Positions 49,326-56,845 of a DNA stretch of 64,000 nt are shown piece by piece. The position numbers were made by a program, and so were the translations under genes. Origin of the DNA: an uncultured Clostridia bacterium (GTDB taxonomy: Bacteria; Bacillota; Clostridia; Oscillospirales; Acutalibacteraceae). The stretch is from assembly GCA_944384985.1 (NCBI GenBank), contig CALWVM010000009.1, forward strand, positions 1-64,000, given 5' to 3'. The notes under the pieces were generated by a model. The model saw only the letters and a program-made list of their open reading frames with translations. It had not been told where the DNA came from and searched no databases. The first letter of the stretch is position 1. Every line of letters begins with the position of its first letter.

Positions 49326-49369
49326 CGTCTTGCATCTCCTTTGGTTTTAAAATATATAAAATGAAAAAA

Positions 49370-49457
49370 GCCAACCGTTGAATGATTTCCATTCTTAAAC
49401 GATTGGCTATGTATATATACGAAAAAAGGCAGATAGATTTTTTAATTTCTATCTGCC
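49370..49457. terminator. tRNA-Ala 3' flank, copy 3: two hairpins
   Basis: GCCAACCGTT...AAACGATTGGC (49370-49407) and GGCAGATAGA/TCTATCTGCC (49428-49457), the same arrangement as at 7427-7503 with diverged loops. They may insulate the DUF4314 gene from tRNA transcription. Confidence 0.65.
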
Positions 49458-49498
49458 TGATTCTATAGATATTTAATTTTACGAGAATGAAAGTCAGC

Positions 49499-49532
49499 AA
49501 AAAAAGACTGCGTTTTTATTCGCAGTCTTTTT
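49499..49532 (-). terminator. tRNA-Ala terminator
   Basis: Perfect stem AAAGACTGCG / CGCAGTCTTT with an 8-base loop and T tracts on both sides, directly after the tRNA 3' end on the minus strand. Confidence 0.9.
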
Positions 49533-49537
49533 TTATA

Positions 49538-49613
49538 TGGTGGAGACGGTCGGGATCGAACCGATGACCTCCACACTGCCAGTGTGGCGCTCTCCCAGCT
49601 GAGCTACGCCCCC
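49538..49613 (-). tRNA. tRNA-Ala, anticodon GGC
   Basis: 76 bases with encoded CCA. Acceptor GGGGGCG/CGTCTCC (two G-U pairs), D arm GCTCAGCTGGGAGAGC, anticodon stem CCACA/TGTGG with loop CTGGCAG giving GGC (reads GCC Ala codons), T arm with TTCGATC. It is the only complete copy in the window. Two partial 5' halves lie between it and the promoter at 49891-49919, so its precursor transcript begins with tRNA-like debris. I infer that it was supplied by the inner insertion. Confidence 0.95.
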
Positions 49614-49689
49614 ATATCTTTGCATACCGTTGATTTTATTGCGCTTCGGCATGCTTTTTATATTCAATTGTTCAATGCGTTTCGGGGTA

Positions 49690-49705
49690 GTTTACCTGTC
49701 GGCTT
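49690..49705 (+). repeat. Element-end arm, inner insertion, right end
   Basis: GTTTACCTGTCGGCTT on the plus strand, abutting the tRNA 5' half. Inverted relative to the arm at 37805 (minus strand GTTTTCCCGTCTGCC) and at 7662. Confidence 0.65.
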
Positions 49706-49730
49706 GCGCTCCCAGCTGAGCTACGCCCCC
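49706..49730 (-). repeat. Stranded 5' half of tRNA-Ala, copy 1
   Basis: GGGGGCGTAGCTCAGCTGGG followed by AGCGC, then the arm AAGCCGACAGGTAAAC (49705-49690) instead of the anticodon arm. One base differs from the intact tRNA in the core (AGCGC for AGAGC). About 75 bases of spacer then lead to the intact tRNA; that spacer is related to the one between this copy and the next. Confidence 0.85.
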
Positions 49731-49806
49731 ATATGTTCGCAAACCGTTGATACAACTCCGTTTCGGTATGCTTTTTATATTTAATTGTCAAATGCGTTCC
49801 GTGGTA

Positions 49807-49822
49807 GTTTACCTGTTGGCTT
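49807..49822 (+). repeat. Element-end arm, outer insertion, right end
   Basis: GTTTACCTGTTGGCTT on the plus strand, abutting the second tRNA 5' half. Differs by one base from the arm at 49690-49705. Confidence 0.65.
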
Positions 49823-49847
49823 GCTCTCCCAGCTGAGCTATACCCCC
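49823..49847 (-). repeat. Stranded 5' half of tRNA-Ala, copy 2
   Basis: GGGGGTATAGCTCAGCTGGG followed by AGAGC, then the arm. Two changes in the acceptor strand (TA for CG) suggest longer decay. It is the copy closest to the tRNA promoter, so it marks the original tRNA position. Confidence 0.85.
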
Positions 49848-49890
49848 ACGTGGGTCATATTTGCGGCGTAAAGCCGCTTTTGCGAGAGCT

Positions 49891-49919
49891 ATTATAGCAT
49901 ACCCTTTTCGTTTGTGCAA
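49891..49919 (-). promoter_or_regulatory. tRNA-Ala promoter
   Basis: TTGCAC (49919-49914), 17-base spacer, TATAAT (49896-49891) on the minus strand, about 40 bases before the first tRNA 5' half. It marks the chromosomal side of the insertion site. Confidence 0.75.
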
Positions 49920-50394
49920 GGTCTTTTTTCAAAAATTTTTCACCTGTTAAAATCGGTGCGTGCGTGACCGGTTGGCGGCGGCGCGAGCAAGCCCACGCTC
50001 TACAATGCGGGAGTTCGGCTTTTTCGGTTTGATAGTGTTGTCCATGTGGTTTTCGGCGGTATATATTGGGCCGATGTGAAAGCCAGCCGCTGCGCGGTTG
50101 CGCGGACTTTTGATTTTAATACTTTTCTCCTGCCGCACGTCTAACGTCTAATCTCTAACATCTAAAATCTAAAATGGGCAGGCGTGGAAGCCTGCCACTA
50201 CGCGGCGGAAAAATTTTCCGGCGGTATATGAATTTTTTGCGGGTCTGCATTCATATTGCACAAAATTTTTTGTCCGATTTTGGCATATTGTCTAAACATG
50301 TGCTGTAAGCATAGGCATTTTGCCTTTTTTGTGCTATACTGTTGTTCGAATATGGCTGCCCGTATGGGCGCCGCCCTCAAAAGGACGTGACCGC
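49920..50394. other. Chromosomal intergenic region
   Basis: No gene that I can support. It holds short near-repeats of TCTAA(C/A) around 50138-50174 and a GGCAGGC/GCCTGCC hairpin (about 50175-50194). A TATACT box at about 50335-50340 may serve the hydrolase gene, but its -35 is unclear. Confidence 0.45.
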
Positions 50395-51363
50395 ATGGAA
50401 TTTCTGACGAACGAATTCACTTTTCCCTCCGCTTCCGGGCTTTGCGATATTTTCGCCCAAAGCGCCGCCCCTGCGGATTTTGGCGCGGTGAAAGGCGTTG
50501 TGCAGATCGCGCACGGCATGGCGGAATATTCCAACCGCTATGCGCAGTTTGCGCTGGAGCTTTGCAAGCGCGGCTATGCCGTTTATATCAACGACCACCT
50601 CGGGCACGGGCAATCCACTGCCAGCGAAGAGGAACTCGGTTTCTTCGGCGACAACGGCGGGGAAAGCCTTGTGGAAGACATGAAACAGCTTTCCGATATT
50701 GCGCGGCAGGAATACCCGAATGTGCCGTTTTTCCTGTTTGGTCACAGCATGGGCTCTTTTTTGGCACGCAAGTACTCCGCAAAATACGGGCATATGCTCG
50801 ACGGCGTGATCTACTGCGGAACAAGCGGCCCAAACCCCGCGGTCGGTATGGGCATTCTGCTTTCTGACGCCGTCATCAAAAGCGAGGGGCAGATGTACCG
50901 CTCCAAGTTTCTTGATTCCATGGCGTTTGGCTCTTACAACCGCAAGACCGCCAAAAATACGGATTTTGACTGGCTTTCGCGCGACGAAAGGGAAGTCGAA
51001 AAATATGTGCATGACAAGCACTGCGGATTCCTGTTCACCGCAAACGGCTTCAAAACGCTGTTTTCGCTGCTTAAGGAAGTCTCGGCAAAAGTGTGGTACA
51101 ACACCGTGCCTGCTGAGCTTCCGATCCTGCTGATCTCCGGTGACAAAGACCCCGTCGGGGAATACGGCAAAGGCGTGACGGAGGTCTACAAGTCCTTACG
51201 CAAAACCGGACATACGGGCGTGATGATGAAGCTCTACCCGGAAGCGCGCCACGAGCTTTTGAACGAGCTTAACCGCCGCGAAGTGACCGAGGACATCCTC
51301 GGCTGGCTCGACGCGCATCTGCCCGCCCCCGAACCCGCCGTTGCCGCCGCCGGCGAAGCTTAA
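50395..51363 (+). CDS. Alpha/beta hydrolase, monoacylglycerol lipase-like
   Basis: 322 residues from the start at 50395, chosen for the AAAAGGACG site; an upstream in-frame extension lacks one. Serine-hydrolase fold with nucleophile elbow FLFGHSMGSFLAR (Ser118), acid near LLISGDKDPVGEYG and His in PEARHELLNE. VVQIAHGMAEYSNRYAQFAL and INDHLGHGQS are typical of the Hydrolase_4/lysophospholipase group. The natural substrate is unknown; esters of acylglycerols or lysophospholipids are likely. No signal peptide, so cytoplasmic. It is the first chromosomal gene right of the island and precedes the purine operon in the same direction. Confidence 0.88.
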   Translation: MEFLTNEFTFPSASGLCDIFAQSAAPADFGAVKGVVQIAHGMAEYSNRYAQFALELCKRGYAVYINDHLGHGQSTASEEELGFFGDNGGESLVEDMKQLSDIARQEYPNVPFFLFGHSMGSFLARKYSAKYGHMLDGVIYCGTSGPNPAVGMGILLSDAVIKSEGQMYRSKFLDSMAFGSYNRKTAKNTDFDWLSRDEREVEKYVHDKHCGFLFTANGFKTLFSLLKEVSAKVWYNTVPAELPILLISGDKDPVGEYGKGVTEVYKSLRKTGHTGVMMKLYPEARHELLNELNRREVTEDILGWLDAHLPAPEPAVAAAGEA

Positions 51364-51453
51364 ATCGGCTGTTGTGATATTCCACAAAGCGGCTTTTGAA
51401 TTCGGGGGATAGTTGTTTATCCCGCCGATATTCAAAAACCAAAGGCGCGGCAC

Positions 51454-51482
51454 TTGATTTTCAGCGTCAAAAAAAGTAGAAT
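51454..51482 (+). promoter_or_regulatory. Candidate promoter of the purine operon
   Basis: TTGATT (51454-51459), 17-base spacer, TAGAAT (51477-51482), about 150 bases upstream of purE. A second TATAAA box follows at 51488. No guanine-riboswitch signature was seen in the leader. Confidence 0.5.
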
Positions 51483-51511
51483 ATCAGTATAAAGCTACAA
51501 AAGGCAGCCGA

Positions 51512-51542
51512 GCCCGGCATCCTTTTTCGGGACGGGCTTTTT
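51512..51542 (+). terminator. Leader terminator/attenuator upstream of purE
   Basis: GCCCG...CGGGC stem (with inner TCC/GGA pairs) followed by a T5 tract, inside the purE leader. It would end transcripts before purE unless read-through occurs, consistent with regulated expression. Confidence 0.55.
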
Positions 51543-51633
51543 CCGTTTTCGGGCACCGCGTTTGCAGTGCACTGCGGTACGGCGGTTTGCACTGTGGTTT
51601 TAGGAGAACGTTTTTTATTGTGAGGTATTGCAT

Positions 51634-52125
51634 ATGAAAAAAGTAGCCGTCATCATGGGGTCTGACAGTGACCTGCCGATTGCCGAAAAAGCTGCGGCGC
51701 AGCTGAAAGAATTCGGGATTCCCTTTACGGTGCGGGTCATGTCCGCGCACCGCACACCTGACGAAGCGTGTGCGTTCGCCAAAAATGCCGAGAAAGAGGG
51801 CTTCGGCGTGCTTATTTCGATTGCCGGTATGGCGGCGCACTTAGGCGGCGTGCTTGCGGCGAACACGACGCTGCCCGTTATCGGTGTGCCCGGCAAATCC
51901 TCGTTTGAGGGGCTTGACGCGCTGCTTGCCACCGTGCAGATGCCCTCCGGCATCCCTGTGGCGGCCGTCGCGGTGAACGGCGCGAAAAACGCCGCGATCC
52001 TCGCAGCCGAGATACTGGCGCTCTCAGATGAAGCGCTTGCCGGGAAGCTGCACGATATGCGCAAAAAAATGGCGGAAGAAGTCCGCGAAAAGGACGCACG
52101 CATCTGCGCACAGTTTGCCGACTGA
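51634..52125 (+). CDS. purE: N5-carboxyaminoimidazole ribonucleotide mutase (PurE)
   Basis: 163 residues. Makes CAIR in purine synthesis, by mutase (class I, needs PurK) or direct carboxylase (class II) chemistry. Motifs [13 protein letters not shown] (10-22), [10 protein letters not shown] (about 40) and [20 protein letters not shown] are visible. Start at 51634, preceded by GAGGT; an ATG two codons upstream is less well spaced. First gene of the operon. No purK lies in the operon, so the class deserves a check. Confidence 0.95.
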   Translation: MKKVAVIMGSDSDLPIAEKAAAQLKEFGIPFTVRVMSAHRTPDEACAFAKNAEKEGFGVLISIAGMAAHLGGVLAANTTLPVIGVPGKSSFEGLDALLATVQMPSGIPVAAVAVNGAKNAAILAAEILALSDEALAGKLHDMRKKMAEEVREKDARICAQFAD

Positions 52126-52174
52126 CACAAACGCCCGTAAACGATTGAAATTCAAAAATAAAAGGAGCTTCAAC

Positions 52175-52885
52175 ATGGAAAAACTGGAACAGCTGTATGA
52201 AGGCAAGGCAAAAAAGGTCTTTAGAACCGACGATCCCGAGCTTTTGATTGTAGACTACAAGGACGATGCCACCGCTTTCAACGGTGAGAAAAAAGGTACC
52301 ATCATGGGCAAAGGCGTGGTCAACAACCGCATGACCAACCATGTGTTCGCACAGCTTGAAAAGGTCGGCGTACCCACGCACCTTGTAAAAGAACTCTCCG
52401 ACCGGGAAACGCTTGTGAAAAAGGTTTCGATCATCCCGCTGGAAGTCATCGTACGCAACGTTGCGGCGGGCAGTTTTTCCAAGCGCATGGGTGTGCCGGA
52501 AGGCACGCAGCTGCTCTGCCCCATTTTGGAATTCAGCTATAAGAACGACGACCTCGGCGACCCGTTCATCAATGACGATTACGCACTGGCGCTCGGCCTT
52601 GCGACACAGGAGGACATTGACACCATTAAAGCTTACACCCGCAAGGTCAATGAATTCCTGAAAGGCTACTTCCTCAACGCCGGTATGAAGCTTATCGACT
52701 TCAAGATCGAATTCGGCAAAACTTCGGACGGCACCATCATCCTCGCCGACGAAATTTCCCCCGATACCTGCCGCCTGTGGGACGTCAACACCAACGAAAA
52801 GCTGGACAAGGACCGCTTCCGCCGCGACATGGGCAACGTAGAAGAAGCCTATAACGAAGTGTTTAAGCGCTTAGGCCTTGCATAA
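52175..52885 (+). CDS. purC: SAICAR synthetase (PurC)
   Basis: 236 residues, typical length. Joins aspartate to CAIR with [23 protein letters not shown] at the N terminus, [20 protein letters not shown] and [11 protein letters not shown] are signature stretches. Start at 52175 follows AAAGGAGC; upstream in-frame codons overlap purE and are not needed. 49 bases separate it from purE. Confidence 0.96.
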   Translation: MEKLEQLYEGKAKKVFRTDDPELLIVDYKDDATAFNGEKKGTIMGKGVVNNRMTNHVFAQLEKVGVPTHLVKELSDRETLVKKVSIIPLEVIVRNVAAGSFSKRMGVPEGTQLLCPILEFSYKNDDLGDPFINDDYALALGLATQEDIDTIKAYTRKVNEFLKGYFLNAGMKLIDFKIEFGKTSDGTIILADEISPDTCRLWDVNTNEKLDKDRFRRDMGNVEEAYNEVFKRLGLA

Positions 52886-52905
52886 AAACGGATAACAAGC
52901 GACAA

Positions 52906-52940
52906 AGCTCCGCATCCTCTGGATCTCCGGGGCTTTTCCG
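52906..52940 (+). terminator. Hairpin between purC and purF
   Basis: GCTCCG/CGGGGC stem followed by TTTTCCGC and TTTTTT. It resembles an intrinsic terminator inside the operon, which could lower expression of the distal genes. Confidence 0.5.
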
Positions 52941-53003
52941 CTTTTTTCCGGAACCAAAGTCACGGGCGGCGTATCGGGTTGCCGTCCAAGAAGAAGGGAA
53001 AGC

Positions 53004-54443
53004 ATGTTCAACAGCATACACGAAGAATGCGGTGTGTTCGGCATTTACAGCGAACAGCCTGCCGATGTTGCCGCAAGCGCGTATTATGCGCTGTTCGCCT
53101 TGCAGCACCGCGGTCAGGAAAGCTGCGGCATCGCGGTCAATGACGACGGCGTGATCACCTGCCGCAAAGGCGAAGGGCTTGTCAACGACGTGTTTAAAAA
53201 GGAAACACTCGAGTCTCTCGGGCGTGGGAAAATGGCGGTCGGGCATGTGCGCTACGGCACGACCGGCAGCAACGGCATTGTGAACGCACAGCCGCTGGTG
53301 GTCAACCACATCAAGGGTACCATGGCGCTTGCGCACAACGGGAACCTGACGAACGCTGCCGAGCTGCGCACCGAATTGGAACTGAACGGTTCGATCTTTC
53401 ACACCACAAGCGACACAGAAGTCATCTCTTATATCATCACGAAAGAACGCATCTCCGCACCGTCCATTGAAGCGGCGGTGTTTTCCGCCATGTACCGCTT
53501 AAAAGGCGCCTATTCGCTCATTATCATGTCGCCTTCCAAGCTCATTGCCGTGCGCGATCCGATGGGCTTCCGCCCGCTTTGCATCGGCAAAAAGAACGGG
53601 CAGATCATTTTCGCCTCCGAGACGTGCGCGCTCAACACCTTAGGCGCGGAATATGTACGCGACGTGCGGCCCGGCGAAATCGTCGTGGTGGACAAGTACG
53701 GGATGCGCTCTATCACGGGGCACTGCACCGACGGAAAGAAATCGCTTTGCGTGTTCGAATTCATTTACTTTGCCCGTCCCGATTCCGAGATCGAGGGCTG
53801 CTCGGTGCATTTGGCGCGCCGGAAAGCGGGCGCTTTTCTGGCGAAGCAGTATCCGGTGGAAGCGGACGTGGTAGTCGGCGTGCCGGATTCCGGTTTGGAT
53901 GCAGCTTTGGGGTATGCCGAGGAATCCGGCACCCCTTACGGTATCGGCTTTATCAAAAACAAATACATCGGCCGCTCATTTATTCAGCCTACGCAAGAAC
54001 AGCGCGAAAGCGACGTGCGCATCAAATTGAATGTTGTGCCCTCCACCATCAAGGGCAAGCGCGTGGTGATGATCGACGACTCCATCGTGCGCGGCACGAC
54101 CTCGGCGCGAATCGTCAAGCAGCTGCGCGATGCAGGCGCGAAAGAAGTGCATGTGCGCATTTCTGCGCCGCCGTTCCGTCATGCGTGCTATTTTGGGACG
54201 GACATCGACTCGCCCGACACGCTCATTGCGAACCACCATTCCGTGGAGGAGATCTGCAAGATCATCGGGGCGGATTCGCTCGGCTATTTGAGCGTGGAAA
54301 ACGTGGTGCGGTTAGCAAGCGGCTGTCCCTTAGACTTCTGCACAGCGTGCTTCACCGGGGACTACCCCGTCGCACCGCCGAAAGAAAATGCAAAATCCAA
54401 ATTTGAAACTAAAATCAGTGAGAAAAAAGCAGGAGGCGAATGA
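53004..54443 (+). CDS. purF: Amidophosphoribosyltransferase (PurF)
   Basis: 479 residues. First committed enzyme of purine synthesis: PRPP plus glutamine to phosphoribosylamine. Class II glutaminase domain with the catalytic Cys after a short propeptide ([16 protein letters not shown]), PRPP motif [14 protein letters not shown], and C-terminal cysteines ([18 protein letters not shown]) that hold the Fe-S cluster of the Bacillus-type enzyme. Ribosome site AGAAGGGA. It ends 1 base before purM. Confidence 0.97.
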   Translation: MFNSIHEECGVFGIYSEQPADVAASAYYALFALQHRGQESCGIAVNDDGVITCRKGEGLVNDVFKKETLESLGRGKMAVGHVRYGTTGSNGIVNAQPLVVNHIKGTMALAHNGNLTNAAELRTELELNGSIFHTTSDTEVISYIITKERISAPSIEAAVFSAMYRLKGAYSLIIMSPSKLIAVRDPMGFRPLCIGKKNGQIIFASETCALNTLGAEYVRDVRPGEIVVVDKYGMRSITGHCTDGKKSLCVFEFIYFARPDSEIEGCSVHLARRKAGAFLAKQYPVEADVVVGVPDSGLDAALGYAEESGTPYGIGFIKNKYIGRSFIQPTQEQRESDVRIKLNVVPSTIKGKRVVMIDDSIVRGTTSARIVKQLRDAGAKEVHVRISAPPFRHACYFGTDIDSPDTLIANHHSVEEICKIIGADSLGYLSVENVVRLASGCPLDFCTACFTGDYPVAPPKENAKSKFETKISEKKAGGE

Positions 54444-54444
54444 C

Positions 54445-55482
54445 ATGAGCAACAGTTTTTCCGAAAGCTATAAAGCGGCGGGGGTAGACATCACCGCCGG
54501 TTACAAGGCCGTGGAACTGATGAAGCAGCACATCGCGCGCACTGTGACACCGGGCGCCGCGTCGGACATCGGCGGGTTCGGCGGCCTGTTTGTGCCGGAT
54601 CTTGCGGGGATGCAAAACCCCGTGCTCGTCAGCGGTACGGACGGCGTGGGTACGAAGCTCAAGATCGCGATGCTTTTAGATAAGCATGACACCATCGGCA
54701 TCGACTGCGTCGCCATGTGCGTCAACGACGTCATCTGCTGCGGGGCAAAGCCGCTGTTTTTCCTGGACTACATCGCCTGCGGCAAAAATGATCCCGAAAA
54801 AATCGCGGACATCGTCGCAGGCGTAGCCGAAGGCTGCGTGCAGGCCGGCGCGGCGCTCATCGGCGGCGAAACTGCGGAGCATCCGGGTATGATGCCCGAA
54901 GACGACTATGACCTTGCCGGTTTCACCGTAGGTATTGTGGATCGCGACCGTATTTTTGATAACAAGACCGTCCGCGCAGGTGACGCGATCTTGGCTCTCC
55001 CCTCCTCCGGCGTGCATTCCAACGGGTTTTCGCTGGTGCGCAAAGTATTTGATGTGGAGAACGCGGACTTGAACGTGTATTCCGACGAACTCGGCCAGAC
55101 CATCGGCGAATGCCTTTTGACCCCGACAAAGATTTATGTCAAGCCTCTGCTCGCGCTTGCCGATAAAGTAGCGGTCAAGGCGGTTTCGCACATCACGGGC
55201 GGCGGTTTTTATGAAAACATCCCGCGTTCGCTGCCCGACGGGATGAGCGCAAAGATCGACCGTGCGCAGCTTCGCATCCCGCCGATCTTCTCACTTTTGC
55301 AAAAGACGGGCAACATCCCCGAGCGCGACATGTTCAACACCTACAACATGGGCGTTGGCATGAGTATTGTCGTATCCGCTGCGGACGCGGACGAGGCGCT
55401 GCGCATCTTGCACGACAACGGCGAGGACGCTTACGCCATTGGGGAAATCGTAGAAAGCGAAGAGGGCGTTATCATCCGATGA
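54445..55482 (+). CDS. purM: AIR synthetase (PurM)
   Basis: 345 residues. Cyclises FGAM to AIR with ATP. Start at 54445, preceded by AGGAGGCGAA; upstream in-frame codons lie in pur[53 protein letters not shown] and [14 protein letters not shown] are family signatures. It overlaps purN by 4 bases. Confidence 0.97.
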   Translation: MSNSFSESYKAAGVDITAGYKAVELMKQHIARTVTPGAASDIGGFGGLFVPDLAGMQNPVLVSGTDGVGTKLKIAMLLDKHDTIGIDCVAMCVNDVICCGAKPLFFLDYIACGKNDPEKIADIVAGVAEGCVQAGAALIGGETAEHPGMMPEDDYDLAGFTVGIVDRDRIFDNKTVRAGDAILALPSSGVHSNGFSLVRKVFDVENADLNVYSDELGQTIGECLLTPTKIYVKPLLALADKVAVKAVSHITGGGFYENIPRSLPDGMSAKIDRAQLRIPPIFSLLQKTGNIPERDMFNTYNMGVGMSIVVSAADADEALRILHDNGEDAYAIGEIVESEEGVIIR

Positions 55483-56123
55483 GTGCGAAGAAGAATATTG
55501 TGGTGCTCGTCTCAGGCGGCGGCACAAATTTGCAGGCGCTCATTGACGCTGAGCATCGCGGAGAAATCCCGAACGGGCAGATCACCTGCGTTATTTCCTC
55601 CAAGGCGGACGCCTACGCGCTGGAGCGCGCCAAGCAAAACAACATCAAAACGCGCGTGCTTGCGCGCGGCGACTATACGGACATCGCCGCGTATTCCGCA
55701 GCCATGGTTCAGGCGCTAAAAGAGGAGCAGGCGGACCTTGTGATCTACGCGGGCTTTATGACGATCCTCGACGAGCAGGTTGTGCGGGCGTTCCCGAACA
55801 GAATGATGAACGTCCACCCTGCGCTTATTCCCTCGTTCTGCGGCAAGGGCTATTACGGGCTGCATGTGCACGAGGAAGTGCTCAAACGCGGCGTGAAGCT
55901 GACGGGCGCGACGGTGCATTTTGTGACGGAGGTCTGCGACGGCGGGCCGATCATTTTGCAAAGCGCCGTCCCCGTTTTGCAGGATGACACACCCGAAGTT
56001 TTGCAGCGCCGTGTGATGGAGCAGTGCGAATGGAAGCTGCTGCCCAAAGCCGCCGCGCTGTTTTGTGACGGAAAAATCACCGTAAAAGACGGTAAAACTT
56101 GGATTCAGGAGGAAACCGTATGA
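55479..56123 (+). CDS. purN: GAR transformylase (PurN)
   Basis: 214 residues. Transfers a formyl group from 10-formyl-THF to [18 protein letters not shown] for phosphoribosyl binding, the [20 protein letters not shown] region with the catalytic Asn-His, and [17 protein letters not shown] with the Asp. Start and stop overlap both neighbours (ATGA at each end), so translation is coupled along purM-purN-PurO. Confidence 0.96.
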   Translation: MSAKKNIVVLVSGGGTNLQALIDAEHRGEIPNGQITCVISSKADAYALERAKQNNIKTRVLARGDYTDIAAYSAAMVQALKEEQADLVIYAGFMTILDEQVVRAFPNRMMNVHPALIPSFCGKGYYGLHVHEEVLKRGVKLTGATVHFVTEVCDGGPIILQSAVPVLQDDTPEVLQRRVMEQCEWKLLPKAAALFCDGKITVKDGKTWIQEETV

Positions 56124-56833
56124 AAACCTTGGATTTACAAACCCTTCTGCGTGAAAACCCCTATCCGGGGCGCGGCATTGTTTTGGGCAAAAGCCCGGAC
56201 GGCAAAAACGCCGTGATCGCCTATTTCATCATGGGCAGAAGCGTCAATTCCCGCAACCGTGTGTTTGAAGCGACGGCGAACGGCATTCGTACAAAAGCGT
56301 TTGACGAGTCGAAGCTTTCCGACCCGCATTTGATCATCTACTCCCCCGTGCGCGTTTTGGGCACCAAGACGATCGTCACGAACGGGGACCAGACCGACAC
56401 CATTTATGACCTCATGGACAAGCAGCAGACCTTTGAACAGGCGCTGCGCACCCGCGAATATGAGGACGACGCGCCGAACTACACCCCGCGCATTTCGGGT
56501 ATTGTCCACTTAGAGGACGGCGGCTGCAATTATGCGATGTCGATCCTCAAATCCGCCGACGGCAACCCTGACAGCGTCCACCGCTTCACGTTCAGCTACA
56601 CGAAGCCTGTAAACGGCGAAGGCCATTTCCTGCACACCTACATGGGCGACGGCGACCCGCTGCCCTCGTTCGAAGGCGAGCCGGAAAAGATCGCCACGAT
56701 GGACGACATTGACGCGTTCACGGCGATGATGTGGAACGCCTTGAATGAGGACAACAAAGTTTCGCTGTTTGTGCGCTACATCGACCTTGCTACCGGCAAA
56801 GCGACGGACCGCATTGTAAATAAGAACCAGTAA
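56120..56833 (+). CDS. IMP cyclohydrolase, PurO-type
   Basis: 237 residues. Last step of the pathway, ring closure of FAICAR to IMP. NPYPGRGIVLGKSPDGKNAV, AYFIMGRSVNSRNRVF and the GEGHFLHTYMGDG region match the IMP_cyclohyd (PurO) family, which is unrelated to the PurH cyclohydrolase domain. Start at 56120 overlaps the purN stop; ribosome site AGGAGG. It pairs with the next gene to replace bifunctional PurH. Confidence 0.92.
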   Translation: MKTLDLQTLLRENPYPGRGIVLGKSPDGKNAVIAYFIMGRSVNSRNRVFEATANGIRTKAFDESKLSDPHLIIYSPVRVLGTKTIVTNGDQTDTIYDLMDKQQTFEQALRTREYEDDAPNYTPRISGIVHLEDGGCNYAMSILKSADGNPDSVHRFTFSYTKPVNGEGHFLHTYMGDGDPLPSFEGEPEKIATMDDIDAFTAMMWNALNEDNKVSLFVRYIDLATGKATDRIVNKNQ

Positions 56834-56845
56834 GGAGCGTGCGAC

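Larger units (their letters stand above)
37805..49705. mobile_element. Inner tRNA-Ala insertion
   Basis: Bounded by the tRNA 3' half ending at 37804 and the tRNA 5' half beginning at 49706, with inverted GTTT(A/T)CC arms just inside both ends. Its right end supplies the intact tRNA-Ala (49538-49613), hairpins, DUF4314 and methyltransferase remnant; its left end carries toxin-immunity remnants. Between them are an oleate hydratase module and a YhgE operon. Several genes are broken and no integrase or conjugation gene remains. It is visibly more AT-rich than the RHS loci and the purine operon. Confidence 0.6.
7662..49822. mobile_element. Outer tRNA-Ala insertion (RHS toxin island)
   Basis: Bounded on the left by the stranded tRNA 3' half at 7602-7661 and on the right by the tRNA 5' half at 49823-49847, with inverted arms just inside both ends. 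It contains the inner insertion (37805-49705). Its own replacement tRNA-Ala was later split; those halves are at 49706-49730 and 37744-37804. Cargo: RHS1 and RHS2 loci with orphan cassettes, an IS256 copy, a large serine recombinase, MazF-like toxin, DUF4143 ATPase and a conjugation-gene remnant. The integrase that made the insertion is not identified. The nested model is my inference from the junctions. Confidence 0.6.

Noticed and set aside
49614-49847. CRISPR-like array from the repeated units right of the tRNA
   Set aside because: Only two diverged copies of a spacer plus tRNA 5' fragments; the repeats are tRNA sequence, and there are no cas genes in the window.
52028-52174. N-terminal extension of purC
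   Set aside because: It overlaps purE in another frame and is not conserved-looking. The start at 52175 has a good ribosome site and gives the normal length.
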